64,000 nt of DNA from Gonocerus acuteangulatus (GCA_946811695.1 OX328128.1:24568273-24632272), one strand, 5' to 3'. Counted from the first letter of the stretch, positions 9,619-21,228 are shown. Program-made: numbers and translations. The notes: generated from the letters alone by a model not told the origin.

Positions 9619-10692
9619 TAATAAAATAAAATGGACCTGCTCAAAATAATAAATGTGCAAGCACATCAAGATTACAGGAGATTAAAACTAAAAAATACTT
9701 GTATAAAACGTATAATTCAAAGGGTTCAAGAGACAGAAAATAATGGTATATTTGGAGGTGTTGAATTTCAAAACGTCTCTTTTCAATTTTTTTCGATATA
9801 ATTTTTTTCCATTTTTGCAACACTATAAAGCCTTCATAAAATCTAAATTGAAAATTGAATATCTTCCAAAACGACTCTTGCCCACCTTTGAAGCAAGATG
9901 GTGGTTGTCTTGTAGATCAAAAACTCAAAATTGTAGTGTTGGGCTCTGCGAGTTTCTCGTGCTTTGCGCTTATCCAAGATCTCCATAAACGCGGTAAGCT
10001 CCTGCGAATCGGACTTATTTTGACAGCTATGTTAATCATGGGAATGTTTTCCGAGAATAAAATATTAGTTTCTCTGATCTTAACCAATTTCTATGTATTT
10101 ATAAATTTCTTAAATCACGATAAAATAAAAACACAAAATAAATTAAAACCCGCCATTTGAAAAGAGAGAATAAATTAAGGCTACTTCTTTGTTGTAAAAA
10201 AGTTCCGATGAAAGTCGCGGGCTTTTAGTTCGCAGGATGTTGGCGCGCTGAAAACTCGCGCCCATTTAAGCGCGGGAAATTCAATTTAAATCAGCGGCTG
10301 GGAGAAACGTGACTAGAATGTTGTTAAGATAAATCCCAAGCTGTCTCGGGACAGACTCTTTTAATGGACCGTCTCTTTTTAAGAGCGGACTCTTTTAATT
10401 TTCTTTTAAAGAGTTTCTATTAGCACTGTAGGGCGCTGATTAGCTTAGTTAATGTGGCCACTGCCTTCTTAATTTCATTTCATTGTTTCTTTTTTGGGGG
10501 GCGTTTTAATGTCTTTCTTCTTTTTCTTCCGCCTTATACAAAAATTCATTCCCTAGTCGTATTATATGTATATAACAAAAACCTTTTAATTGAGAGGAGA
10601 TCGTTGACCGTAGATGATGCAAGGTAGGGATTGTCGGGGTTCGGTCACTGCTATTTAATAAAACTACATTTTATCATAAAAATGGTTTTATT
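9619..10692. other. Intergenic, no gene recognised
   Basis: Contains a partial short dispersed repeat at 9988-10020 and a GC-richer patch around 10200-10300. The phrase AGTTAATGTGGCCACTG at about 10447 recurs at about 11794. No supported gene. Confidence 0.45.
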
Positions 10693-10738
10693 GTGCCGAC
10701 GTTTCGGCTTGAACTTCAAACCTTCATCAGGGCTGTAA
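10693..10738 (-). ncRNA. Hammerhead-ribozyme-like motif (Penelope-type repeat)
   Basis: On the minus strand CCCTGATGAAGG is followed by TTTGAAGTTCAAGC and then CGAAACGTCGG. CUGAUGA and GAAAC are the two conserved hammerhead core boxes, and the sequence between them (GGUUUG with CAAGCC) can form stem II. This arrangement is known from terminal repeats of Penelope-like retroelements. Stem I and the cleavage site were not established, so activity is not claimed. Confidence 0.5.
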
Positions 10739-10765
10739 AAAACAAGTAGGACGGATGTAATACTG

Positions 10766-10767
<2 letters not shown>

Positions 10768-10823
<56 letters not shown>
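10768..10823. repeat. (AT)n microsatellite
   Basis: Uninterrupted AT run, followed by an imperfect ATACACAC-like tract. Confidence 0.98.
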
Positions 10824-10826
<3 letters not shown>

Positions 10827-11889
10827 TACATACACAAATACACATACATATATACATACATATATATATGGAAAAAGACAAAACATAAAATGCTAGAACA
10901 TAATATATAGAAGAACAATGTGCTCTAGGATACCAATGTGTTTCGATTATTAGGAAAACAGATATAAGAATAACAGATTACATATTAGATTAGATATAAG
11001 AATAACAATATGGGCTTACCGATGGGAAGATAGAGAACTATTCCTCACAAATGCGGGATCATTTCTGACAGTTAATACAGGGAAACATAGGAAGAAAGGA
11101 GTTAAAAAAGGAATTAAAAACCTTTTAATTTATTTTTACCAATTAATTTACTTCATTATTCTTATTCAATAAACAAATTTCATCATCAGAGAAATATTTC
11201 ATGTACACAGGTTACAGAAACAAAAAATGACATATTAAAATTACATGTTTTCCTGAACGTTAACATTTTTTTTTTTTAATAAAAAACGAATTTTTCTTCT
11301 TTTCAAAGGACGTAACAATCGGATTATCCGAAGGCGAGATAATGAATTTCCAAACGTAACGTAAAATGTTCACTTACAAATTTTTAGGCTCTTCCGGACT
11401 GGGAAAAAGTATTATTTTTTGTTTCTAATGATATTTTACACATTAGGTTTTCTTATGGTGGTGATTTTATATCTGCTTATATTTTTGGCGTGAAAAAAAT
11501 TAATAATGCTAGTTCACTTGAAACGTAAGAATATTTTTAAATTTACTAGACGAAATATCAATTATTGTTTAATGATTGTTTTTTTTTTCCTTTATTCGAT
11601 TTTCTAAAACGAATGAATTGGCGAAATAACCATGTCGATATCTTTTTCCAAACTTGGGAAATAAAATATAGCATTTTATTTTATTACTCAATTCCTAAGG
11701 CACATTGGGCAAAACTCCTGGACGTGTGTCGACTTTTTTCGATGTAGTATCACCAGAAAAACTGGGCCCTACAACTGTATACTCCCCTCGTTAGTTAATG
11801 TGGCCACTGTCTTCATAATGAACAATTTCTTTTGTTGGATAAAGACGGCTCATATTATTGATATTCATGGTAATCTATATATATAAAAA
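10824..11889. other. Intergenic, no gene recognised
   Basis: AT-rich. No conserved motif, and open frames are short and of low complexity. Confidence 0.5.
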
Positions 11890-12024
11890 TCACGTGTATG
11901 TCTGTTTGTCTTTTTTTTTTTCCTTATACAAATTCACTCCGTTTGACCGATTTTGAGCAATGTTGACACACATGTTGATCTTGATCCGGGGAGTGTCTTA
12001 GGCGAGGTCAAAAACGTCTACTAG
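11890..12024 (+). mobile_element. Short Helitron-like relic
   Basis: TCACGTGTATGTCTG, CCTTATACAAATTCACTCC, GTTTGACCGATTTTG and TTGATCCGGGGAGTGTC follow the order of the 13872-14474 element. The sequence then jumps to a CTAG end at 12021-12024. Internally deleted copy; the right boundary is approximate. Confidence 0.6.
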
Positions 12025-12034
12025 CTGTTTGCCA

Positions 12035-12400
12035 GAGATGGACATAATTTTATTTATAAATAAAAATACGAATTTATTCGTACTTCATATATTTGTGAGT
12101 ACGAATATAAATAGATTCGTATTCATAAGTGTGAATACGAATTTATTTGTATTCACATATATTAAATATAAAAATACAAATAAAATTTTATTCGCAAATT
12201 TTTCTGCGAATAAAAATAAATTCACAGAAAAAATTGTAAATAATTACAAAAAATGTGAATATTTCCAAAAAGCAAGTGATTACAAAAAAAAATCATATTA
12301 AAATATACGAATAAAAATTTATTCACATTATAATTTGTGAATAAAAATTTATTCACAATAAAATTCTCAAATAAATTATGAATTTATTCGTATTAAGATG
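12035..12400. repeat. Cryptically simple A/T-rich tract
   Basis: Many shuffled copies of AATAAATTTATTCG, GAATACGAAT and ATTCACA on both strands. The 90-codon frame across it is Asn/Lys/Phe-rich translation of this and is not called as a gene. Confidence 0.75.
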
Positions 12401-13116
12401 ATATTACGAAAGTTATTGAAGGTGATTTTTTTTTCTCTCTTTTATGGAGGTACAGATGACAAACTGTGTCCCTGCAGCATGACTGGTCGTCTCGCGGCGG
12501 ACTAGGGGTAAACAAAAAATCTAGGCGCTAATAACCTAGACGTTAAACGCCTTATAAAAAAAAAAGCTAGTAAACTAATAAAACTTGTGGGGGTTGTTAA
12601 CTGTTTTTTCACGTTCCTATGGATGTTCCTTCACTGTCCAGACATGTTATAATCAGGTTTTGGTGTAGAATAAGAACAGTTTTTTTCCCCGTAGACGGAG
12701 TTATCTTTTAGCTTGGAAGGTTGATGTTATTTCGAGCATGGACTGGAATTATCTTGGAGTTAGTCATGGCTTTATTTCTTTATCCAGTCTCTGAGTCAAG
12801 GTCTTGGCTCGTCGAAACCACAAAGCGGATCGGGTGGAGAAAAGACAAGATAAGATGATGGGGAAAATATTTGTCTTGTAAGAATTATGACTTCTAAGCT
12901 ATTTTCTGTTTGTATTTATAATTCTATTATCATAGTATAATCATACTTATTAGAGAATACACATAAACGCTATTTAACGTTCCACTAACACTTAGGAACA
13001 AGGGATATTCCCTTACTTCAGACAAAACAATGTTATTTATTACATTAAAGTCACAGTTATAAATTGTAGGTTAAACAAGCAACACAAACAGTTATGTTTA
13101 TAGACACTAGTGCATA
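12401..13116. other. Intergenic, no gene recognised
   Basis: No motif, RNA gene or strong repeat was identified. Confidence 0.45.
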
Positions 13117-13318
13117 TGGTCGATACAAAAGCAAACTAATGAATATGAAAATCACCACTTTTCAGAGTGGAAAAGTATTTATTCATAACTTTTTTTTTTG
13201 GACAGTCAAATATCCGGCAGATTTGACCTTTTGATAGTGGAATACTTTCCCTTTAATAGAGTGAAGTCAGATTGAAGAAAATGCCGTAAATAAGTCCAGC
13301 AGAAATTATTTGCATGCG
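13117..13318. repeat. Partial copy of the ATATCGTCG-family element
   Basis: About 200 bp matches 13494-13685 closely (CACCACTTTTCAGAGTGGAA, GACAGTCAAATATCCGGCAG, AAGTCCAGCAGAAATT). The left end GTCGATACAAAAGCAAAC is degenerate and the right terminal repeat is missing. It lies in direct orientation to the fuller copy. Confidence 0.8.
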
Positions 13319-13485
13319 ACAATTTCGCTGTCATCACTTAAAGAGGGCTAGCAGCAGAAATGGCGACTGATAAACTGATTGCACGCTTTTGAACTTTGTG
13401 GTGAAAAGACAACTGTTTGAGTTTCTTTTTCATTTGAGATATCATTTGAAACTAATATAAGAGATATTATAAAGCGTTATAGGTC

Positions 13486-13743
13486 ATATCGTCGCTACAA
13501 ATGCAGAGTATCGAATGTGAATATCACCACTTTTCAGAGTGGAAAAGCATTTATTCATAACTTTTTTTTGGACAGTCAAATATTCGGCAGATTTGACCTT
13601 TCGATAGTGGAATACTTTCCCTTTAATAGAGTGAAGTAAGATTCAAGAATTTGCCGCACGTAAGTCCAGCAGAAATTAGTAAAGATTGACAATGAAAGAT
13701 GCATTTTTTCACATTCGATACTCTGCATTTGTATCGACGATAT
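13486..13743. mobile_element. TIR element of the ATATCGTCG family, copy 2 (258 bp)
   Basis: The left end ATATCGTCGCTACAAATGC mirrors the right end GCATTTGTATCGACGATAT. The repeats extend to about 36 bp (through GTATCGAATGTGAA) with one mismatch noted. The interior carries a CCACTTTTCAGAGTGG hairpin. Non-coding. No convincing target duplication was seen. Confidence 0.85.
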
Positions 13744-13811
13744 ATTCCTTTATACTCGATATACGTTTTGTACACAATAATTTTGATTATTTTAATTTAA
13801 ACGTCACCAAA

Positions 13812-13813
<2 letters not shown>

Positions 13814-13872
<59 letters not shown>
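13814..13872. repeat. (AT)n microsatellite abutting a Helitron-like 5' end
   Basis: The run ends exactly where TCACGTGTCTG begins. A shorter ATATAT run precedes the same end at 11890. Confidence 0.97.
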
Positions 13873-13878
<6 letters not shown>

Positions 13879-14474
13879 TCTGCCTGTTTGTCCGTTTGTC
13901 TGTTTGTTCCTTATACAAATCTACACCGTTTGACCGATTTTGACCAAACTTGGTACACAGGTAGGTCTTGATACGGGAAATCTCTTAGGCTAGGTCAAAA
14001 TAGTCAAATTTCAAAATTTGGTCAAAACTTTTGTTGAAGAAAAATTGGCTACACTGAGCCATTCAGATCCTGACGGCCATTTTGAATCGACAGCCACTTT
14101 GAATAATGTCTCAAATTTATTTGTTGATGTTCTTGATAATTAGAATAGCTCAATTGATGACTGTACATCATTATATAATCATGTAATGCAGTTTATTTCA
14201 ATTTTATATCAACTGTCACTATCTAACTAAGGAGTGCTGGCCTTTCTTTGATAAGACCTATCTACTCGCAGACTGTGCTGCTGGCCTCTGTCGTCTGTTT
14301 TGTGAATTGCTGTGGTGCTGGCCTCTGCCAGCTGCTTTATGAATTACTAGACAGATATAAACAAATTCACACCGTTGACCGATTTTGACGTAACTGAGTA
14401 CACAGGTAGATCTTGATACGGGGAGAGTCATAGGCAGAAAGTAGGTGAAGCATGGCACGCCGGGGAACAGCTAG
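13872..14474 (+). mobile_element. Non-autonomous Helitron-like element (603 bp)
   Basis: Begins TCACGTGTCTGCCTG after an A and ends GGCACGCCGGGGAACAGCTAG before T. It is collinear with 8565-9618 over the ACCGTTTGACCGATTTTGAC, GATACGGG and GCTGGCCTCTG blocks but has a single 3' end. There is no coding capacity for Rep/helicase. It fits a Helitron by its ends and lack of target duplication. Confidence 0.72.
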
Positions 14475-14680
14475 TAACACATATTTTTTGAGCGGCTATT
14501 ATACAGGCTGCCGCCCTTTTCTTATGTCTAGGAAATTATTCGAAAGCTTAATGAATTCCCTAGAAATGCGGATCTTTAATAAAGGGAACTCAATCTACAA
14601 TACTGTAATTTTTCTGTTGTGCAGCCTCTGATCTTGCTTTACTTTCAGCTTTCATTTTCCACTTTCACGTGTGCTTATGT

Positions 14681-14766
14681 TGATTCTATCCAAGCTTCCC
14701 AAATGACACTAGGTATAATAACGCAAAAGCGTTGTGATGACGCAGTTCCTTCGAGTCAGGCTTTTA
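14681..14766 (+). repeat. Short dispersed repeat (CTAAGATGACGCAG family)
   Basis: TTGATTCTATCCAAGCTTCC, GACACTAGGTATAATAACG, GATGACGCAGTTCC and GAGTCAGGCTTTT align with the copies at 2811, 42728, 50264 and 61291. Confidence 0.75.
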
Positions 14767-15170
14767 TAACTTTTTGAGGAAATTTTTAGAGCTATATGTA
14801 GGCTAAAATAAAAGCCATCAATCCAGGAACCAGGACGAGGGACGAATATATATCAAGTTAAAAAAAAAATTGGAGAAGAGTCGCCTGATGAGCAATAAAC
14901 CTTTTTCTGGAATGGCGCGCGCCACAAAAACAAAACCCCTTTCTGATCGTTTATTTTCCGCGGCGTTATTTGCTCCGTTTCATCCTAAATTCTCCACAGA
15001 GCTGGTTTGAATTTCAAACCAAGAGGCCTGCCGTAGGTCAGCTCAATCTGAATTGGTGATGTGTTCCCGTATCCCCTGGGGTCGCCGATGGACGTATGTC
15101 TGCCCTATCAGCATATACCACTTCACGAATATATAAATATCTAGTCTTTTGATAGACGGGCCAAACAGCA
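14767..15170. other. Intergenic, no gene recognised
   Basis: No supported feature before the 110-bp array. Confidence 0.45.
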
Positions 15171-15835
15171 ACATCTGCAGAGTATACAAAGCAAGAAAAT
15201 GATATAGAATGATGGAATATCTAATCAAATCTTTTTATCGAAGAACCAAACAGTGATTTTCTTTTGAAAAGAGCGTCCCAACATCTGCAGAGTATACAAA
15301 GCAAGAAAATGATATAGAATGATGGAATATCTAATCAAATCTTTTTATCGAAGAACCAAACAGTGATTTTCTTTTGCAAAGAGCGTCCCAACATCTGCAG
15401 AATATAGAAAGCAAGAAAATGATATAGAATGATGGAATATCTAATCAAATCTTTTTATCGAAGAACCAAACAGTGATTTTCTTTTGCAAAGAGCGTCCCA
15501 ACATCTGCAGAGTATAGAAAGCAAGAAAATGATATAGAATGATGGAATATCTAATCAAATCTTTTTATCGAAGAACCAAACAGTGATTTTCTTTTGCAAA
15601 GAGCGTCCCAACATCTGCAGAGTATACAAAGCAAGAAAATGATATAGGATGATGGAATATCTAATCAAATCTTTTTATCGAAGAACCAAACAGTGATTTT
15701 CTTTTGCAAAGAGCGTCCCAACATCTGCAGAGTATAGAAAGCAAGAAAATGATATAGAATGATGGAATATCTAATCAAATCTTTTTATCGAAGAACCAAA
15801 CAGTGATTTTATTTTGCAAAGAGCGTCCCAACATT
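15171..15835. repeat. 110-bp tandem repeat, six units
   Basis: ACATCTGCAG recurs at 15171, 15281, 15391, 15501, 15611 and 15721, exactly 110 bp apart. Units contain AAGCAAGAAAATGATATAG and AAGAACCAAACAGTGATTTT. Divergence is a few substitutions (for example CTTTTGAAAA against CTTTTGCAAA), so the array is young. Confidence 0.96.
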
Positions 15836-16005
15836 ATTTGTCTTCTGGCCAATTTATTTATTTATTTTATATTATTTATTTAGTTGATCGCTGAAATCTG
15901 GAGATTAGCTCTTCCAAATAAAAATACAAAAGGTGTGACAGAAAGTTAGAGAAGTATCTTAGGATATCATAAACAAAAGAGGAAAATTAAAAGAAAGTAA
16001 AATGA

Positions 16006-16268
16006 AATTAATAACTGATCTGTTTCCTCGGTAATAATTGGTGGCTAAAAAATAAGAACGGAAAAGCGCTAGGATGACGCAGTTCCTGGATAACCTACAC
16101 TTTTTTATGAAACTATTCTTATTAGTTAGGCCTAATGAAAAACTAGCGTTGTAAAGAACACCAACAAATCCGGCCATTAGAAGATAGGGTTTGCTTCAGA
16201 TCAATATAAGACACCGACAAAGAAAAGTCCGTCTCGCAGAAGCTGGAGGAATAGAAGCAGTTATTGGT
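16006..16268. repeat. Inverted pair of short dispersed repeats
   Basis: A plus copy (16006-16108: AATTAATAACTG, GATGACGCAGTTCCTGG) faces a shortened minus copy (16221-16268: AAAGTCCGTCTCGCAG ... CAGTTATTGG). The AATAACTG ends point outward, so the pair may be one snap-back element. Confidence 0.55.
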
Positions 16269-16494
16269 AGGTTTTCTATCGTGAAAAATATAAAATAAAA
16301 TTTCTAAGAGAAGTCCTATAAGATTTTGAGCGCCACAACAGGAAACTGATTGTATCCTATGCAGAAATTACCGTACTGGCGTAATAATTCCACAACACCT
16401 AGGTCATAGATCTGTATCATCAGCGCAGGCGCAGAAGTCAATTGATTTTTTTGCCAATATGACCACGAAAAAAACATTATCAACGAGTTCGGTT

Positions 16495-16611
16495 GACTAG
16501 AGTTTCGATATAACCTTGAGCTAGCGAAACGCGTAGCGCTAATGTTAATGTCAAAATTGCTATCTGTTTCCGCTCGCTCCGCTCGCTCAAGGTTATACCG
16601 AAACTCTAGTC
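16495..16611. mobile_element. Small inverted-repeat element (117 bp)
   Basis: GACTAGAGTTTCGATATAAC on the left mirrors GGTTATACCGAAACTCTAGT plus C on the right. The subterminal part has CGCTCGCTCCGCTCGCTC. A related half-copy occurs at 53255-53310 (GACTAGAGTTTTGATATA ... GAGCGAGCGTAGCGAGCGG). Non-coding. Confidence 0.8.
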
Positions 16612-16769
16612 ACGCTAACTCTTCGATAATATAGATCACTGGTTTTTTGGTGGTATCGAGCATAACGGCCCTATTGCCAAAAATTCTAATGAGTTGTAAG
16701 CCTGCGTTTATTGTTAAAGAAAAAAAAAACAATAAACAATTCAAAAGTTAGGTAGACGGTGACAAAAAC

Positions 16770-17055
16770 CCGTTGAATTTCAAAGTTTTAAGGACACATT
16801 TCTCCGATGGACATCGCCCCATGGAACATTTCTTCAGAACCTTTCGTCTAGAGAATTATCTAAACATCTAAATGGTGAAAATCCACTTACCTCGGTCTTC
16901 TAATCATTTTCGAGATATTTAAGGAAATATACGAAGTTTCATGTCTAATAATAAATCTTGTCAAATTTTCTAGTCGGTACTTTATGAGGCCAACCACATA
17001 AGCGGGTGAAGGAACCGCATAACCCTCCCATAGGGTGGAGGAACCGCGCTAGTAA
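16770..17055 (-). repeat. Dispersed repeat, inverted relative to 47085-47262
   Basis: On the minus strand this reads AGCGCGGTTCCTCC, ATTTCCTTAAATATCTCGAA and GGCGATGTCCATCGGAGAAA. The same blocks in the same order are found on the plus strand at 47085-47262. A piece (GAGATATTAAGGAAAATATA) is also at about 50600. Boundaries approximate. Confidence 0.65.
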
Positions 17056-18070
17056 AAACTTAATAATTTAATTAGCTGTTTATTACACAAACAAAAAAAA
17101 AAAAGAAGGTTTTTCTGTATTTTTGTTGGTTAATTTCAGCAGACATAAAGGGATTTCTTGTAAACAATCCACCTGGCCGAGGAATATGCTTAGTTATCCA
17201 GCTCCTACGTGACAGGCTTCAAGCGTAAAGTAAGGCAGAAAAAGTTTAGAGTCGGCTCCTGGAGGTTTCCGGAGTAGTTCAGTGCCTAGAATCTCGTTTT
17301 CTTCGAGCTCCACAAAATATCAGACCAAAATTCTGTCGTCTGTGCAACCTCACTAGTTACGTTGCCTCAGAAATTTCTAAAAGAGAAATAAATAATGAAT
17401 CATGAATGACCGTCAATTCGCATTAACTTTTAAATATTCCACGAACTGTTTAAAAAAGAAAAAGAAAAAAAGAGCCCCCCTAAAGCGGATTGGTTTATAA
17501 ACACACACGGAGATCAAACAGGCCGAACACATTTAGAAATCAACCTTTCCGAAAATATCTTCTGCTCGCTGATTACAATCCCAGATTAAGTATAGAGTGG
17601 AAATTACTTCAAATTCTCGGGCCCTTTGACGTCTTGGATAATGACACCGTTTCAGATATAAACGGGTTCTCGCTCCAGCAGAAGCCACATTATATCCGCT
17701 CCAGCTATGCCGAAACACACTTCTGGAATTAACCAACACCGAAACAGCCCTTTTTATTAAGATCTAATTTCCGAATAGAAAATGTTCGCTTTTTATGTCC
17801 GTTTTTAAAATGTGGCCCTTAAAGTAGGTATGCCCTTTTACATAAAGCTTTGCAATGTTTATCAAACAGATCTTTTTCAGTGATGGGCCAATTGTTTACA
17901 TTTTTTAATAACTTTTCTTGTTTCTAAAAGTAAACTAACATTTGTATACTAGGTGCTGTATTGTTTCTAGTGTTCTCTTGTCGCAGGGGGGTAAGAAGGG
18001 GTGCAAAAAATAAATAAACAAAAGAAATAAAACCGTTCACCACCTGTTAATAAATTGCAAAATCTATCAG
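17056..18070. other. Intergenic, no gene recognised
   Basis: A fragment of the short dispersed repeat lies at 17188-17220. Two overlapping antisense frames at 17490-17739 are open, but neither has a recognised domain, so none is called. Confidence 0.45.
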
Positions 18071-18205
18071 AAACAAAGAATAGAAGCCGAGCTAACAGAT
18101 AGAATTGACGAAATATTAGCGGATCATCACAAACATATCAATAAGCTATTCGAATTTTTAACGTCAAGTGAACTCTATAGCAAACATCATAAAATAAATA
18201 TTTAA
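18071..18205 (+). pseudogene. Possible LINE C-terminal tail
   Basis: A 44-codon frame ends with HINKLFEFLTSSELYSKHHK and a TAA. Its ending resembles that of the LINE fragment at 4433-4693 (INTILKHLKTLNIYSKI). There is no catalytic motif, so this is a weak similarity call. Confidence 0.25.
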
Positions 18206-19780
18206 ATCATATCAAAAATATCATAAACCAAAAAAATAAATAAATTAAAATTAAAAATAAAATAAATTAAAATCACCCGAAATAATGACCTTCAAAATAA
18301 AATTATAATTCCTGTTCCCCACTCTTTCTGGTTAATTTCGCGCAACGCCGATAGAATCAATTAAACAAATACACATCCATAATCCAGTGTTTGATGACCT
18401 CGTAGTGGTTGACACCACATAAAAAAAAAAACAACAAAAAAAAAACAGAGAAATGAATTTAAAAGAGGGAGATAAATTAGTTTAAAAAGAAAAATGAAGA
18501 AGGCGAAAATAAATAATAGGAAAGATGTTTTAAAAAAAATCACACCCCAACCAGGAGCATGGGATTTTTTTTCCAGACAAAAACATTTTAGGTACTAGAG
18601 GGCAGACGACCGTAAGGTTTTGTTGGCCTAAATATTTCAAACGAATGACGATATTTTCTCTGAATGTCTGTTTCTGGGTAGCTTTTGCCTTTAAATCTTC
18701 TTTCAATTCAGATATTTGTACTTTTGCATTAATAGGATTTAAAAAAAAATAATCACGATTTGCTTTGTTAGTCGCGAAGGATCCTTTCTTTTCACTCAGA
18801 AAGAACGATAGGACTACCTGGAGAAATATATGTAGGAGAGGTAGGAGAAAATGAAGAAACGAGCAGGAGATTTGTAGGTTCCATGCCATTGCTGAGTGTT
18901 GGTGGAGAAAAAGCTGTGGTCACCTCCATATCAAAGGACCGGCCCCTTGAGATCAAAGTTTTTCAGTCCCTACATTATTCACTGCCCTTTTTAGTGCCGA
19001 CCACTTCTCCTTTCTAGGCCAATATGCATATATCACTACGGGGATGGCGCTTCCTCGCTGGCCCTGCTCGTTCTCTTCAAGGTCTATCACAAGGAACATC
19101 AATAAGCCCATACTTTCTTGAGAAAAGTAATTACCCTCCCACCCCCTTACTTAATTTAACTCTCAAGTTCATCTAATTTTACTTAATAATAAAAAAATAT
19201 GGCTTTGAAGTTGAGTACAGAATACTTTAATAAAAACGTTTTTCAATTCCTTGGTTCTTGATCTTAATAGTGATCCATCAGAATAGATTTTTTTCCCTAC
19301 ATTTAACACCCTCATCCCTGACAGCAGAATAAGTCAACAACACGCTGTGAAATATAATATTGGACCCCTTGGCGGTATATTTTTTTTTTAAAATTAAATA
19401 CCTACTCTAGGATTTGAAAAGCATTCGGATAAATACGAATACGGTATACTCCGAAACGAAATTATTAATTGCTCGATACCGGTCGAATAGTTTGCTTCCT
19501 TATATATTTCCTCCTATTTTATGTACCAACAGCAGTGCGGTGAACTCAGGAGCATGCGGTTAATTCGTGTAGCTGTTTGCTGCACGGTAGGGCGATGACG
19601 ACCATGGGGTTCTTTCGCCCAAAAATACCACAAACAAAGAAACCAGCAGTGCGGCATGTTAAACCATAAATTTTCCCTTGCATTACAGCCGGCTTCCACA
19701 GGTGGGACATGATGCTTGTTCGTTATCTGCAAGTAAAATGTCCCAACTATGTTCCTTATGTATTTATCCAAAAATGGTGT
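18206..19780. other. Intergenic, no gene recognised
   Basis: A- and T-rich low-complexity blocks (about 18200-18300 and 18420-18540). Minus-strand open frames at 18361-18889 and 19514-19786 lack any recognised domain and are rich in residues expected from A/T bias. Confidence 0.45.
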
Positions 19781-19784
19781 TTTC

Positions 19785-20007
19785 ATCTGTTTCTCTGATT
19801 TTGACTAAACTTGGCAAACAGGTCGGTCTTGGTCAGGTTAGGTCAAAATCGTCTAGGACTCACAGTTCGGAGGTGACGGGTTTGAAACTGTGAACCTGAA
19901 CAGTTACAGATTTACGTTATTTAATTTTACTTATTTGATTTCTAATTTATTTTCGTTTTTCTAGATTCAATAAGTTGGTGTAGCATGGCGCGCCGGGTAA
20001 CATCTAG
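19785..20007 (+). mobile_element. Helitron-like 3' end relic
   Basis: TTTTGACTAAACTTGGC near the left and GGTGTAGCATGGCGCGCCGG followed by GTAACATCTAG|T at the right match the Helitron-like elements at 8565 and 13872. The 5' TCACGTG end is not seen. Confidence 0.6.
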
Positions 20008-20191
20008 TAATGATTAAAACTGAACCAATGAGAAAATATAAATGATAATTTGCAATATATTGGAAATCGCGGTTGTACATTAATTTGCTTTGTTTACACA
20101 GCTCATTCATATGCTAAATGCAAGTTACATTAAAAATAAATATAATACCAAGATTTGTGTGCCGTATCCTGGCAAATATAAATGAAAATGT

Positions 20192-20487
20192 TTGCGATTC
20201 CATGTGTTTTCCATGCTAGGAAAGGAGCAGGGGAGAGGATACACACGGAAATTCGGAACTATATCATTGAGCAGGAGTCTGAGATATATTACTGTAATTA
20301 ATTCTAGGATAACTGTTCTACTCCACCGAATTCTCTTCCCTTCCTATAGACATCGGCTGTATATCATCCAATATTATAGGCCTCCAGGATTTACAGGAAA
20401 TTTTAGAAACCGCCGAAAAACGGAAAAGGTATATCAGTTTGATTTCTCCAGGGAAAAAATTAAATATGGAATATTAACTCAATGTGT
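20192..20487. other. Unrecognised open frame region
   Basis: A 106-codon plus-strand frame (20192-20512) runs through here but has no recognisable motif, and its 3' part enters the tRNA-like head of the downstream SINE. It is not supported as a gene. Confidence 0.3.
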
Positions 20488-20700
20488 CATGTTTGGAGGC
20501 TGTGAATGCTAAGGCTTGAGCACTCCAAGCCAAGGGTCGAGGGTTCGATTCCCACTTGGGATAATGCCTTTTCTTTGGAGAAAAGAAAAGGCATCAACCC
20601 TATCCTGGCTAGAAAAGGATGTTGACCTACAGATTAGAGATTGGTAGATTACAGATTGTCCAAAAATGCTTAGTTAATTATAATGGACGTTAAAATTTAA
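20488..20700 (+). mobile_element. tRNA-derived SINE-like element
   Basis: Contains a perfect pol III B-box core, GGTTCGATTCC, in GAGGGTTCGATTCCCAC. A GCTAAGGCTTGAGCACTCC segment upstream is compatible with an A box and long arm. A hairpin (GCCTTTTCTTTGG against GAAAAGAAAAGGC) follows. A related head is on the minus strand at 58622-58716. The acceptor stem does not close, so this is not a functional tRNA gene. Confidence 0.6.
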
Positions 20701-20867
20701 ATAAGTAAATGTATCATGTTTCGAACGTCACATATGATACGAATAATACGATGCCAATATTTAGTCGTCGAGGTAATTAGAAGTAAATGAATAATTGGGC
20801 TTCGGAAAATCTATCAGATGTTCGGAAAAATTTATATTTTGAGCGTTTTTTCGGTTAATGCCTATGT

Positions 20868-21228
20868 CATATGTGGGTATCAACCGTCCCGCGGGCCAGA
20901 TCCGACCCACTGTAAGATTTGAATCGGCCTGCGAGACGTTTCGAAAAAAAAAACAATTAAAAAAAATACGTATTACACTGTTTACTCACACTCACCCCAA
21001 ACGAGGAAGATGGAGTGAGGTGGGTTTTGTTGCTTGCTCCTGCGGAATCAAGTGAGCGAGCAAGCCGAGTGTCGGCGATCATCAAAGTCTTCGATTTATA
21101 TCTATCGCAAAATATTAGGAAAGCCTCCAAAATCCGACGTTATTTAATTTTGAACCACCTGCGCGAGCCACGAACGTATTTGCACACTAATAGGTGACCC
21201 ACAACATGCCAAAGGTTGCCCATACCTG
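20868..21228. mobile_element. Degenerate non-autonomous hAT element (361 bp)
   Basis: The left end has GGGTATCAACCGTCCCGCGG followed by GCCAGATCCG. The right end, reverse-complemented, starts CAGGTATGGGCAACCTTTGG. Both are typical of hAT ends. Flanking octamers GCCTATGT and GCCTAGGG agree at 6 of 8 positions, as expected for a decayed 8-bp duplication. Short frames inside have no hAT transposase motif. Confidence 0.72.

Noticed and set aside
12029..12301. 90-codon frame
   Set aside because: Low-complexity Asn/Phe/Lys composition from shuffled AATAAATTTATTCG repeats.
17490..17739. Opposed frames of 80 and 68 codons
   Set aside because: Open on both strands over the same bases, with no motif in either. 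Coding status cannot be supported.
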